A stretch of DNA of 64,000 bases from Taeniopygia guttata. Lineage: Eukaryota; Chordata; Aves; Passeriformes; Estrildidae. The position numbers and the translations under genes were made by a program. Location: assembly GCF_048771995.1 (NCBI RefSeq), contig NC_133050.1, positions 5,158,501-5,222,500 on the forward strand, written 5' to 3'. The notes under the pieces were generated by a model. The model searched no databases, had not been told where the DNA came from, and saw nothing but the letters and a program-made list of their open reading frames with translations. This document shows, one piece after another, positions 11,275-22,419 of the stretch; position 1 is the first letter of the stretch; each line of letters begins with the position of its first letter.

Positions 11275-14200
11275 AAATGGCAGAGGATGAGGTGTGAGGG
11301 GACTGGAGCCGCCCCCGGGCCCCCAGCATTCCCTGGCGGGTGCTGAAGATGATGGCTGGGAGGCAGCAGGCAGCGGTGCCCATGTCCCCGCCATGGCAGA
11401 GCTTTCTTGGTTACGTCAATGCCGTGGCACATTTCAGCTGAAGCAGCGAACGGGACTGAGGAAAGGAAAGGGGGAGTCGCTCCCCATGCTGAGCTGGCTC
11501 CATGTGGGGCGGGTGGCAGCAGGAACAATGTCTGCCCGGGTCACCCTGACATCCCTCTGCCAGCCCAGGCTGCCTGCAGAACCACGGCCAGGCTCTACCC
11601 ACGCGCCAGCTCCCTCCATCCCAGGGTCCAGCCCCCCAGGCAGAGCCTTGGGCAGCGGGGTGGGCCCTGCAGCACCCGTCCTGCACAGGGACAGGCCGTG
11701 TCCCATGCCACCAAGCAGGGACGGCGCCCTCGGTGAGGGCACAACGCCAGCCTGCGCTGAGCACTGGGCCCGGCCTGGGGACGGTGGGAGGTGTGAGGTG
11801 GAAAGTGGTGTCTAGGGGGGATCTCCTCTGCCGAAGGAGGGCAGAGGTCCTGGGGAGCACAGTCCCCACCCTGGGCTGCTGCCAAGTGCCCCTGCTTTCG
11901 GTCACAAGAGTCACAAATGCTGTCGAGGGACTTCACAGCCCCACTGGGGAGAATGAGTCACCCCGGAAGGGGAGCGCAGTGCGGTGTCACCCCGGCCCCT
12001 CACCCCGTGGGGCCCCTCATCCTTTGGGATCTAGGACATGGACCCAGGAGTCCGGGCTGTGCAAGCCCCCCACCCTGCCACTGCCTGAAGCCAGCTGGGA
12101 GCAGCAATGGCCCTGGTGCCCATGGCCACAGTGTGGAGGGCAGTGTGGCTGCAGGGCAGGGGCTGTGCAGCCCCTCTGTCTGCCCAGCAGGGAAGGTGGT
12201 GCCCGGGGTCTGGCTCAGCTGCTGACCCTGTAGCAAGCACATGCCAGGGGTCCCATTGCTGGAGGAAGTGGGGAGAGCAGCACTGCTCTTTGAAAGAAGA
12301 AAAGAACAAGTGGAGACAAAAGAAAATGGTTTGGAGATGAAAGAGGATAAACAGTCCCCCACCCCGTTGTGTGTCCCCCACACAGCGCTGAGAGCGAGCC
12401 CCATGGCACTGCCCAGGCCCCCTGAAAGTGGCCAGCTCACCCAGAGGTGTGAGCTGTGCAGGCATGGGACATTAGCCATCAGCACCGAGAAGGGGGCTGG
12501 AGCACCATGGCCCACGCTGCCTCAGCGCCCGGCCAGCACTGCACCCAGGGCCAGCGCCAGCCCGGCACGACAGCTGCCACAGAGGCATCCCTGTCACGGT
12601 GGAGCAGGACCAGTGGTGTTGCCAGAGCCACCCCTGGCATCTCTGGCAGGGACAAGAAGCAAAGTCCTCATGCCGCCCACCCAGCCTGCTGGCACTGTGC
12701 TGGCATCCTGGCCCCCTCCTGCTGCCAAAACCTACCCCACTGCCACATGCAGCTGCCTGGCATTGCCACTGCAGGGTGTGGGCCCTGCTCCGCCAAACCA
12801 AAGTGACCCAGATCTCGCCACTCGTCCCATCCTGTCTCGTCCCATCCCATCCCACCCTACCCCATCAGCAGTAAGCACGGTGTGGGCTCAGGCAACAACA
12901 ACATCCCGCAGCCTGCTGGCGCTGAAGCAGCTGGCCCAGATCTCCCAGTGTCCAGAGGTACCACACTGGGTTCCCACCACCCTGGCAGCTTCCTCTGCCA
13001 TACCAGCAGCGATGGCAGGGTGGGTGGGTGGGTGTGCAGCTCACCTGCCCCGTGTCCTGGCGTGGCTCGGCGCTGCGTCGTGGCCCGGCTGGCGGCCGTG
13101 AGTGGCAGGGAGGGGAAGGCAGGGTGCTGTGTGAACTTGGCCCCGCTCCCTGCTGCACTTGAGCTCAGGATCCCACCTCAAAAGGAGTCGACGCCCACAC
13201 CCCGGGTCACGCACCTCCCAGCCCCGCTTCCCAGAACACACACGGCATTAACTCTTTGCGGCCGGTGCTGCGCCATGGGTGCCAACCCGGAACCGGGCAG
13301 GGGGCATCCCCTGGCCCACTCCCACGGGAGAAAACTCACAGCTCTGTCAGGACAGGCACCCCGTACCCTAAGTATGCCTTCCCTGCCACCAACATCGTCT
13401 CCAAACCATCTGCCCCTGCCTCCCCCCATGCCGCAGCATCACACAGGCCCTCACCTTCTCCTCTGCCCCAAGGCAGGGCGCTGGGTGCTCGCCACTGGCC
13501 ACGGCCAGCCCAGCCAGGCTGCCAGGGCGCCTGTGCTCGGCGGGAGCAGGGCAGGGCTCGGTGCAGCATGCTGCAGCCTGCCCGGCCAGCCTGGAGCCAC
13601 CCCCCGGTCCTATGGATTCCTGTCCTGCTCTCCCCTCGGAGCAGGTTCCTGAGATCCCACGGGGAATGTGGGAAGCAGGGACGGCCCAGCTGGACTGTGC
13701 TGCCTGATCCCCTCCACTCCCTGGGCAGGGGCACTCGTGGGCTCCCTGGCCAGGCTGCAGGTTCATGCAATCCCCCCATAATTACACCCTCTGTGTCCCC
13801 AGCTAAACAGCAATTAGCAGCCCGGAGAGCGCGCCCCACACCCCACCACCAGCACCAGCACCCGCCCAGGCAACCCACGCCAGACCGGTCAGGGGCACCT
13901 GCACCGCAGCACCCTGGCATGGCCCGGACTGGCTCCGGTGCTGGGGCCGTCTGTAGCAGGCCAGGCAGAAAGGGGAAGAGCCCCACAGCAGCAGGACAGC
14001 AAAGGGCCTCAGCCCAGCCCCAGCAATGCTGACGGAAGGAGCTGGGTTGTGCAAGAGCCCCTGGGCAGGCAGTGGAGATGGGCAGAGGGGCATCACCAGT
14101 GTGCCCTCCGTGGTATCCCACCTCTCCCATCACCTCTCCCTCCTCTCCTGGGCAGGAGCCAGCCGTGGTACCACGAGCTGCCCGGTGCCCGGAGCGCAGG

Positions 14201-14680
14201 CAGCACGCAGCCTGCACAGAGGTGTGGGCAGCACTGCCCAGCACACCAGCACAATGCTCCAGGCTGCCCCAGTGCGGGGCACAAAACAGGGCACAGCTCT
14301 GGACAGCATTTGTGAGAGGGAGAGAGGACAAGAGGGAAGGAGGAGGGCTGTGGCACCTGCTGCCAACCCTTCCCCTGCCCTTTGTTCCCCATAAAGGAGG
14401 GGAATGGCGCCAGTCCCCCCTGGCCCAGGTGTGCCAGGTGCTAAGGGCGGGAGATAAGGTGGGCGAGGCGGGCAGGGAGGGGCATGGCACGGCATGGGCA
14501 CGCAGCCCTGAGTCAGGGTTCCTACTGGTGGCCAGGATGGGGTGAGTCACCGTGGCCCCCCCACCCTGGGGGTGTTGCAACCACCCAGGCGCTGGCCACA
14601 AACTGCTGCTCGCCCTGGCTGGGGGGCATCGGGCTGGGGGGGGTCAGGTGGGGAGGTGCTGGCCTTTGGGGCCATCAGTC

Positions 14681-14754
14681 CGTCCGTCCGTCCATCCATC
14701 CATTCATCCATCCATCCATTCATCCATCCATCCATTCATCCATCCATCCATCCT
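14681..14754. repeat. (TCCA)n microsatellite
   Basis: About 70 bases of CCGT then CCAT/TCCA tetramers, with occasional TTCA variants, in the ZBTB7B 5' intron. Confidence 0.95.
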
Positions 14755-14977
14755 CCTCCAAGCTCCACCCTTGCCTTGGCCGGTGTCACTCTGACCAGTG
14801 TCACCACTGAGGGGACATGGCCTCAATCCCAGGATGGGCAACCCCAATTCCTGCATCACATCCTGACAGCAGCACCCTGACCTGCCAGGGCATGGTGTGC
14901 CATGTGGCCTCTGTGTGTCACCTCTGGACATCCCAATGTGCCAAGGTGGCACATTGGCACAGGCAGAAACATGCAAT

Positions 14978-15255
14978 GGGGAAGGGAGGGAGGAAGGGAA
15001 GGAAGGAAGGGAAGGAAGGAAGGGAGGAAGAAAGGGAGGAAGGAAGGGAGGGAGGAAGGGAGGGAAGGAAGGAAGGGAGGGAAGGAAGGGAGGAAGGAAG
15101 GGAAGGAAGGAAGGAAGGGAAGGAAGGGAGGAAGGAAAGGAGGAGGGAAGGGAGGAGGGAAGGGAGGAGGGAAGGGAGGAGGGAAGGGAGGAGGGAAAGG
15201 AGGAAGGAAAGGAGGAAGGAAGGGAGGAAGGAAGGGAGGAAGGAAGGAAGGGAGC
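14978..15255. repeat. (GGAAGGGA)n polypurine tract
   Basis: About 280 bases of almost pure purine on the plus strand, built from GGAA, GGGA and GGAG blocks. Part of it (about 15,135-15,215) has a GGAGGGAA higher-order unit repeated several times. Long mirror-symmetric polypurine runs like this can form triplex DNA. The long open frames here are artefacts of the repeat. Confidence 0.95.
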
Positions 15256-18200
15256 CACCAGCCTGGGACAGGCAGGCTCACCTACAGCTGGGCCTGCTTG
15301 CTGGCCCCAGGGTGAGCTGGCTCTGGAGTTGCTGGCCCTGTAGCACAGTCACGGGAACCCCTTGGAGGGCAGCCAGACCCCCTGGGTCCCACTGTGCTGC
15401 AGGGCCCCAAAGGGCCCCCCCAGCTGGTGGCACCTCCTGCTCAATATGCAGGGTTCATGTCCTCACAGCACCTCAGGACTGAGCATCACCAGTGGCACAG
15501 GCTGGCCCCCAGTGCTCCATCCTGGCACCAGGGTGGTGCTGGTCCTGGTGGGGTCACCTGGCAAGGACAGTGCCAGCCCACAGCCCCCCCTGCACACCCT
15601 CCAAAATAGCCTGGCTTCCGCCCCCACGGCAGCTGCCTGCTGCCAGCTCCCCGCTGCCCACGGCTGATCCCGGGGAGGGAAGGGGGGCAGGCGATTCTAA
15701 TCCCCCCCGGCCCCCCCGAGCCCACACAGCACTGACAGTGAGGCCGTGCCCGCCACAGCCACTCCAACCCACACAGCGCCGCTGAGGAGACCCCAGCCAG
15801 CCCTGCAGCAAGGGCAGGGCAATGCCCCACGGCTGCACAGCGCAGCAGGCACGGGCGGCCCCTGTGGAGCCCCTCTGTGGGCCATGGGCTGTCCCCAGGG
15901 CCCACCTAGGGGAGCTGCCTTGTGCCACCCAAGCAGGGCACAAGGGTCTCTTCCCTTCTCTTCCTTGGCACAGCAGTGGGGCTGACAATGCTCCTGTGAA
16001 CCTTTGCTATGGCCAAGCCCTGTGCCCTGATGGTTGCCCAGGGGAGGGGAATCAAAGCAAAACTGCTGGGGTGTCACCGTACCAAACAAATGTCAGCCAG
16101 CACAGCCACATTCTCCACCCTGCTGGTGTTCGGTGTAGGCAGTGCCTGGCATCCACCTTGCCTGAGACACCGGTGGCAGGACCCCCTTAGCCACTCCCCA
16201 CTCCAGCTGCTGCCCACAGGGCCTGGGGACACGGCAGAGACAGCTGGGCAGAGTGGAGCATGCAGTGCAACCAAGGCTGCCGGGAGAGGCCAGAGCTCGC
16301 CTGACCTACTTCTCCTTCCGCATCACCTGCTTTCATTTTCCCTCACCGGGGCTGGTCCCCCTGCCTGCCCAGGGCTCCATCAGGTCATGCCACTGGCTCT
16401 GGGGATACAGTCACCCAGGCACCACGCTCCCACTGCACCATCCTGCACGTCAGCCGAGCTCCCCAGCCCTGGGCACGCAGTATGCCCGGGTACACTGAAG
16501 GTCACCGGCCACAGCCCCGGCCCCACCACCTCCCCTGCCTGCATGGCTACCCAAGCGCCATCTTCCTGGCACCAAGCGAGTTTGACGGGTCTCAGCCCAG
16601 TCCCTCGCCAAGTCCTCTGACCGCCCTGGGGCTTGCTGGGGTGTGGACATGCAGCTCTCGGGGCACGGCAGGGACGCCAGCGCTGCCACGGGGAGCCAGG
16701 CGGGCGCCAGCCCTGCAGACGGGGCGGCCGCTCCCACCGGCACCCTGCCTGCTCCGCCGTGGGGTTACCATGGGAAGGCAGCGGCGGCGGCGCAGGGGGA
16801 ACGCGGCTCCCGGGGGCTCCCGCCAGCAGCCCACACGCTGCCAGGAGAGATTTCTCCCCGGTTTCATCATCCTCTGCCTGCCCTGAAGGAGAAGTTCCTG
16901 CTTCGCGCACGGGGCAGCAGCCAGCCCCGGAGGGCCGGGGGGCAGCGGGGGCTCGGCCGGTGCCGCAGCCCCGCCGTGCCCCTCCCGCCCCCGTGCGCTC
17001 AGGCCGGTCGTGCCCGTGCCACGTGTGCACTGAGGGTGCACGGCAGCAGCTGGCACAGCCGAGTGCCACAGCCCCGGGCTCCGCGCCGCAGCGCTGGGGG
17101 CAGCCTGTGCCAGGCAGGGGGTCTCCGAGGGTCCCCAGGACCCGATACGGATATGCCCCCTCACACACACCTGTCACCTCCCTGTGCTCACCTCTGCACC
17201 CATCCCCGGCATAGACGCTCCTGGCCCTACTGCTCCACGCTCTCTGCTGCGCCAGAGTTTCCCTTTCTCCATTCACCCAGTTTAAGTTGCTGAGCCCAGT
17301 CCCTCCCTCCGCACCAGCACCAGCATCACCACCGAAGCCTTGAGCCGCTGCCGTGTGCCTCCGGCGGTGCGGGGACCCCAGGCTGCTCCCCGCTCCTACC
17401 AGCCCGGCTGTGCTGCGGGAAACCGAGGCACGGTGCCACTCACCCCACGACAAAACTGGCACTGTGTCCCCTCGCCAAGTGAACGCACCCACGGATCGAG
17501 GGCGGCTGTGGCCCAAGACGTGGATCTGCTCCGGCGGGAGGGTAAATACCGCACCCCGCCCCGGGCAAACAGCGGCCGGGGGCAGCCAGCCAGGGGGACG
17601 AGGACAGGTACGGCAGGGCTGGGCGCACGGGGCAGAGTCCACCGGTGCTTGGCAGGTGCTACCGTGACACCGATCCCGGGGGACCACTGCACAGCCAAGC
17701 CGAGGCACCCACTGCTGCTGCCAGTGGGCCAGGGCCGGGGCTCACCAGCGTGGCACAGCGTGCTGGGACACTGGGATACCCTCCAACTCTACCAACACCG
17801 GTGCAGAAGGGGCTCCCCGAGTTGCCTTCTTCCTGCAACGGTGCCGTCCCTACCCGGTGCACCAGGCATGCCGCCAAGCTGCTCACCAGGTTAGGAAGGG
17901 GGGATGGCAGCACCCGGTCACCCGTGGGAGACCTGCGGGGGACTCTGGCTGCATGGAGCAGCACCGCGACAGGACCACAGCGGAGCCTTGGCAGCCGCCC
18001 CGACACGCAGCGGAGACCTGCCGATGTCACAGATTTCCCGCAGCCCCGTGCGCAGGGACCGAGAATAGCCCACGAGTGACACCCCCCGCCCCACGGGCGA
18101 CGTGTCCACCGGCTCCGGCGGCGGGCGGGGACAGAGGGGTTGTGCAGTGATCCGCACGCCAACCGTGCCCACCCGCTGCCCGCAGCATCCCAAATCAACG

Positions 18201-18324
18201 CGACTCACCGCAACCGGGCGGCAAAAGCGGTCGCCGCACCGGTCCCCGGTCCCGATCCCGCTGCCGGTGGGTCGGTAGCTCTGCGCAACCCCCGCGGGTG
18301 GGTCTGTCCGCTCCCACCCACTGC

Positions 18325-18427
18325 CGCTCACCTGCGCACCCCACCCGAGCCACAGACCGGTCCCGGAGCCGCGGCCCCGCCTCCGCCTTCACCTGCCGTG
18401 GCCGCGCCCCGCCCGCCCCCCGGCACT

Positions 18428-18462
<35 letters not shown>

Positions 18463-18760
18463 GGCTCCAGGAAGCGCCCGCCCCCGGCTCCTCATTGGGC
18501 AGCGCGCCGGCGGTCACGCGTCCCATTGGTGGGGTGCCCCGCCCATCAGCCCCGCCCCACCCCCTCGGGCGGGCGGGGGTCTCGCGGGCCCCGGGACCGG
18601 GGTGCGCGGGGGGGGCGGCTGAGTCAGGGCAGGTTAACGGGATCGGCGGGGGTCGGCCCCGGCCCGGGCCGGAGAGCACGAGACGGCCCCGCTGCGGCCC
18701 CCACCGGCAACGAGTGCGGTGCCAGGCGCCGAGCGCGCCCCGCCCGCTGCGGCCGCCGAG
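18325..18760 (-). promoter_or_regulatory. ZBTB7B: CpG-island promoter, probable ZBTB7B 5' end
   Basis: This very CpG-rich block has two CCAAT boxes (ATTGG on plus at about 18,494 and 18,533), several GGGCGG/CCGCCC SP1 sites and an AP-1-like TGAGTCA near 18,621. Good minus-strand splice donors (CAG|GTGAGC near 18,327 and CAG|GTGAAG near 18,389) lie just inside it. This layout fits a minus-strand transcript starting near 18.45 kb and splicing to the ZBTB7B coding exon. No other minus-strand gene is available to use it. The exact transcription start is not visible. Confidence 0.55.
18428..18461. repeat. (GCC)n trinucleotide run
   Basis: Eleven consecutive GCC units next to the proposed ZBTB7B start region, probably in a 5' UTR. 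Confidence 0.95.
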
Positions 18761-19700
18761 TGCCGGGGCCGGCACGGCACTGCCCGCTCCGCCCCGCGAA
18801 CACGGGAGGCGGGGAACCGGGCATGGGGGGGTAAGAACCGAGAAGTGTGCACCGAGGGAGAGTTTCGAGTGCCGGGCACGGGAAACCGTGTGTAGGGTGA
18901 AGTACGGGGGGTGGAGAGCCGGGCTCGGGGAACCGGGCACCAAGGAGCGGGCACCGGGATACTGGAGTACCGGGCACGGGGGTATGGAGAGCTGACACGG
19001 AGAACGTGGCACCGCGGGGTGCCGGGCAGGCGGGGGCGCGGCGCAGGGAGCAGCCCCCGGTTCTCGGCACGCTGGAGCGGGGCGGGGTGGCTCCTTCGCA
19101 GGTGCCTGGGCGCGGGCCCCGCGCAACCTGTTTGGCCGCTGCCGGCTCGGGGAGGCAGCGGCGGCCCCGGGGCTCACCTCGGCTCACCCCGGCCCCCCCG
19201 CGCCTGGCTCCGAGCGCGGCCACTGCCCGGCGCTAGCGGAAAGTGTGAGGAGCCACCGCCGCTCCGGGGCTGCCAAGGCAAACACGGCCCCGCGCAGACG
19301 TTATGTCAGTGGGCGGGGGGGCCGCGCCGGGACACCGCGCCGGGGCCGAGAACGGGACCCCTTCGCCAGGCCCCGGTACCGGGCACCTGCCGCCGCGCCT
19401 CGGTCAGCCACCCGCTTCGCTCCCGCCGGCTCCGTCCCTCTGACCGTGCACCTGCATCCCCGTGGAGGATAACGGCCCGCCAGGCTCGGGGCTTCCGCGG
19501 GGCGGAGGGGGGAACTCGCGGAACTGCCTCACCCTCCGCTCGGCTGCCACCGACCCCCGGATCCATCGCTCCCCGCCCGTCCCCTCGGTTCGCCACAGCC
19601 GCTGCGCTCCGCCGCTGCCCGCGGCCGTGCCCGCGGTGTCTCTCTCCCGCTTCCCCCGAGGCAACGCCGACGGCGCGGCCGCACTCACCTCTCCCGGCGG
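18761..19700 (-). promoter_or_regulatory. ZBTB7B: Second half of CpG island with candidate alternative first exon of ZBTB7B
   Basis: The CpG island continues here. A perfect minus-strand donor, GAG|GTGAGT, ends a possible non-coding exon at 19,689. It could serve an alternative upstream promoter of ZBTB7B, since mammals use two promoters for this gene. A degenerate GGGCACCGGG-rich minisatellite lies at about 18,840-19,060. No coding frame is recognised. Confidence 0.35.
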
Positions 19701-20630
19701 GGCCAAGAGCGGGCCGGGCGGGGGCCGCGGGCTCAGCCGGGCCGGCGGCGTGGCAGGAAGGACCGGGTGGTCATCGCGGCCCGCGGCAGCTGCCTGCAGA
19801 GGGCACTGCTGGTTCCCGCAGCCGAGCCCCGTGGGCGGCACCGATGCGCGCAGGGACACGGGGTCTCTTGGTGCCGGTGGCACCGTTTATTTAGGTTAAG
19901 AACAGCAGACACGACTCGGGCAATCCGGGATCCCCTCGGCTGCACTTGCTCGGGGCTCCCCCATGCTGCCAGAACGGTTGAAGGACTCCCCCGGGCCTGG
20001 GACCTAGCTTGGATATGCCTGAAGCAATCCCCACCCACGGGGGCTCACCTGCCCCCCCCATTCCACCTGCCTCACACCTATCCAGATGCTCTAACCTGCC
20101 CCACACCTATCCAGATGCTCTAACCTGCCCCACACTCCAGCTGTGCTCACCTGCCCCACCCCCCAGCCATACCAGCTCACTCTTGTCTGCAGTGATACCT
20201 AGGCCCACAGCTCCCTCCTCCTCCCCACTCCCTTCTCTCCTGCTCCCCCTGTCCCCACCGGCCCTGGCTGCCACCCCCCAGGCCTGGCCCTGACAATGGG
20301 GACTCCTGCCTCATGCTTTGCTTTTTTTACAAAAATAGATAAATTAATATAAACTTGAACATTAAAATAATAAAATTATTTAAAAGACTTTAAATAGTGC
20401 CCTGCGTCACTGAGAGCCCCATGGCTGGGGGAATCAGGTGCTGGCAAGGTGGTGACCCATGCAAGGGGGGCATTGCATCCAGTTAGCACTGAGGCAGAGA
20501 GTCCCCAGAGCCAGGATGATCCTGCTGCAACACAGCCCTGGAAGACACAGGCTGAGGAACAGTAGAAGGGCCCCCCAGCTTGTGAATCTGCTTTTGGGGA
20601 GCTCCCTGGCACCCCCCACCAGCCCCAGCC
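19701..20630. other. Intergenic / 3' UTR of the SMAD6-like gene
   Basis: No coding sequence is seen. An AT-rich block at about 20,318-20,400 looks like the distal 3' UTR of the minus-strand SMAD gene. A TTTATT (minus AATAAA) near 19,886 could be its final poly(A) signal. A 31-bp unit containing CACACCTATCCAGATGCTC is repeated in tandem near 20,074-20,140. Confidence 0.5.
20074..20140. repeat. 31-bp tandem duplication
   Basis: The unit CACACCTATCCAGATGCTC plus TAACCTGCCC occurs twice almost identically, followed by a decayed third copy. Confidence 0.85.
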
Positions 20631-22416
20631 TCAGCGTGGCTGGTTCAGCAGGACCTCAAGCCAGCATGGGCAAGAGGTGATGAACTGCCGGGAGTAGCAG
20701 GGTCCCCAGCCCTTGGCAAAGCTGATGCGGATACTGTGGGGGTCACAGGGTCCCTCCCCAGGTAGCTGCCAGCCCCCTCTGTCCCCTGCCCGCTCATAAT
20801 CGAACACCTTTGCCGAGTAGCCAGGCAGCACCTTGAGGACAGTGAGCCTGCAGGCACCAGGGGGGCTCAGGGTGGGCGAGCTGACGAAGATGGGGTGCTC
20901 GCTGCGGTTGTACGCCCAGACGCCCCCCGGCTCCTGGCTCAGCAGCAGCCCCCGGCCAATCTTGCCCCGTGCCCGCCGGACAGCGCAGCTGCGGTAGGCG
21001 GCAGGCAGCTGGGCCAGGCAGAAGCCACTGCCCCACGGCAGCTCGCAGAAGACGTTCACTGATGCCTCGTGCACGGCGTAGAGGCGGCCCACGCGCGTCC
21101 GGTACTCCCAGTACGCCAGTTTGCACCAACAGCCGTCCTGGATGGTGCTCCATGAGAGACTGGTGTCTGGCAGGGGAGAGCAGAGCTGTCACCACCAGGA
21201 CATGAGTAAGCCAAGCAGCTGCACGGGCCAAGGGGAGTGGGCACAGAGGGCGTATGAGGACAGAGAGATGGACGTGGTGCACCAGGGATGCCTCAGCACA
21301 GAGTCCTGCGCTGGGTGTGAGCCGCTGGAGCTGTTCCCAATCCCCAAGTGCCGTGCTGAAGGGCTGGGGGAGGGCTGGGAGGGGGGCTGGTCCCTGAGTG
21401 CAGGGGAAGGTGGGGCAGTGGCAGCTGGTGGCCTCTGTGGCCAGCAGCCAGGCAGGAGCTGGGGCTGTGTGCGTCAAGGCACATTGTGTGTGTCCCCATA
21501 GGCAGCGCTTCCTCCAGCAGGGAGCCTGGCGCTGCCAAAAATAACAGGAGCTTCAGTGGCGGGGGGGCGTCTGGGCCCACACTGCTCCCCCAGCAGGAAC
21601 CCTCATCCCCTGTCAGAGTCTTTTCCTCCTGCTGGGAGTGACTGCTGGCTCCATTCCCTGATTTTCATGTTCTGTCCCCTCCAATCTCTGCTTCTGACTC
21701 AGGGGTTCAGCCCTGCCCAGTGCCCTCCTGCCTGCTGGGTGTGGCAGAGGGTTGTGGAGTGCGGTGGGTCCATCTTACCGCACCAGTCCCCACCGTTGTA
21801 GCTGAACTCCATGAGCTGGGTCTCATCTGGCCATGAGGAACCCCAGGATGCCTTCAAGTATGGGGGTGGTGGGGTTTCTGCAGGGGAGAGAAAAGGAAAT
21901 AAGAGGCTGGCAGTGCATCCTGCCCCCCCTCCCAAGCCCACTGGAGCCCCTGAGCCAGCCCCAGAGAGCAGGGTCAGAGCCTGGGTGGGCGAGGCAGCCT
22001 CCAGTGTTGCTGCCAGACTCACCAGGTACAGCCAGGCGGCTGAAATGATGGGGGTTGCAGCACAGCACAGCCAAGTCCCCACAGGCCCCCTGGCCCCCAG
22101 TGCAGTAGCAGAGGTGCTTGAGCTCATGGGACTGGTGGAGGTCAGGCCAGCGGAAGAGGCGACAGAGCAGGACTTGAGGGGGCAGTCCCTGCTTGACCCC
22201 TCGTGGGTCCCCCCGTGGTGCCAAAACGCAGCCGGACTCCCAGGCGCCCCGGCTCTCCACCACCTGCACCAGCAGCTCCAGCTCCTCATCCTTCAGCTTC
22301 TTGAAGAGGGCATGCACCGCTGGTTTGAGGGCACTGGGGCCGTCCTCGGCGCTGGCTGCTGCACAGCGCTGCCGCCACAGCCTCCGCACCAGCCCAGCAC
22401 GGCGTGAACGGAACAT
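20631..22416 (-). CDS. SMAD6-like: Third inhibitory SMAD (I-SMAD), SMAD6-like; possibly the avian SMAD7B
   Basis: Inhibitory SMADs block BMP/TGF-beta signalling by occupying type I receptors and recruiting SMURF ubiquitin ligases. There are three coding exons: 22,416-22,023, 21,877-21,779 and 21,166-20,631. All introns are GT-AG with matching phases, and the product is 342 residues. The N-terminus [17 protein letters not shown] is the I-SMAD signature. A divergent MH1 follows (about 30-130), with FRWPDL and the zinc-binding [10 protein letters not shown]. The linker has the PPPPY SMURF-binding motif at exon 2. The MH2 has [25 protein letters not shown] and [11 protein letters not shown], and ends [14 protein letters not shown]. 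The MH2 and the N-terminus look closer to SMAD6 than to SMAD7. It lacks the C-terminal SSXS of receptor-activated SMADs. The glycine-rich N-terminal linker of SMAD6/7 is largely missing, so it is compact (SMAD6 about 496, SMAD7 about 426 residues). An acceptor just upstream of the ATG suggests a 5' non-coding exon. Confidence 0.93.
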
Positions 22417-22419
22417 GGG

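Larger units (their letters stand above)
8955..18320 (-). other. ZBTB7B: ZBTB7B 5' intron and flanking non-coding sequence
   Basis: No convincing coding exon was found across this 9.4-kb stretch. Many long open frames exist on both strands, but they reflect high GC content and stop-poor simple sequence, and none shows a recognisable domain. By position this is the long 5' intron between the promoter CpG island (about 18.3-19.7 kb) and the first coding exon. In mammals the corresponding region carries the thymic enhancers and the RUNX-dependent silencer. It contains two simple-repeat blocks and a RUNX/GATA composite, listed separately, plus a degenerate GCCATGCCA-rich patch near 10,010-10,130. 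Confidence 0.6.

Noticed and set aside
14704-15482. Frames encoding Phe-Pro-Ser-Leu or Lys-Glu-Gly-Arg repeats
   Set aside because: They simply translate the GGAAGGGA polypurine repeat in different frames.
16592-17214. Possible gene in the GC-rich 16.6-17.2 kb patch
   Set aside because: CpG content is raised, but no conserved frame, donor/acceptor pair or poly(A) signal forms a coherent gene.
13336-17708. Several minus-strand frames of 420-440 codons in the ZBTB7B 5' intron
   Set aside because: No domains, no splice support, and a composition typical of stop-poor GC-rich DNA. Plus-strand frames of similar length overlap them.
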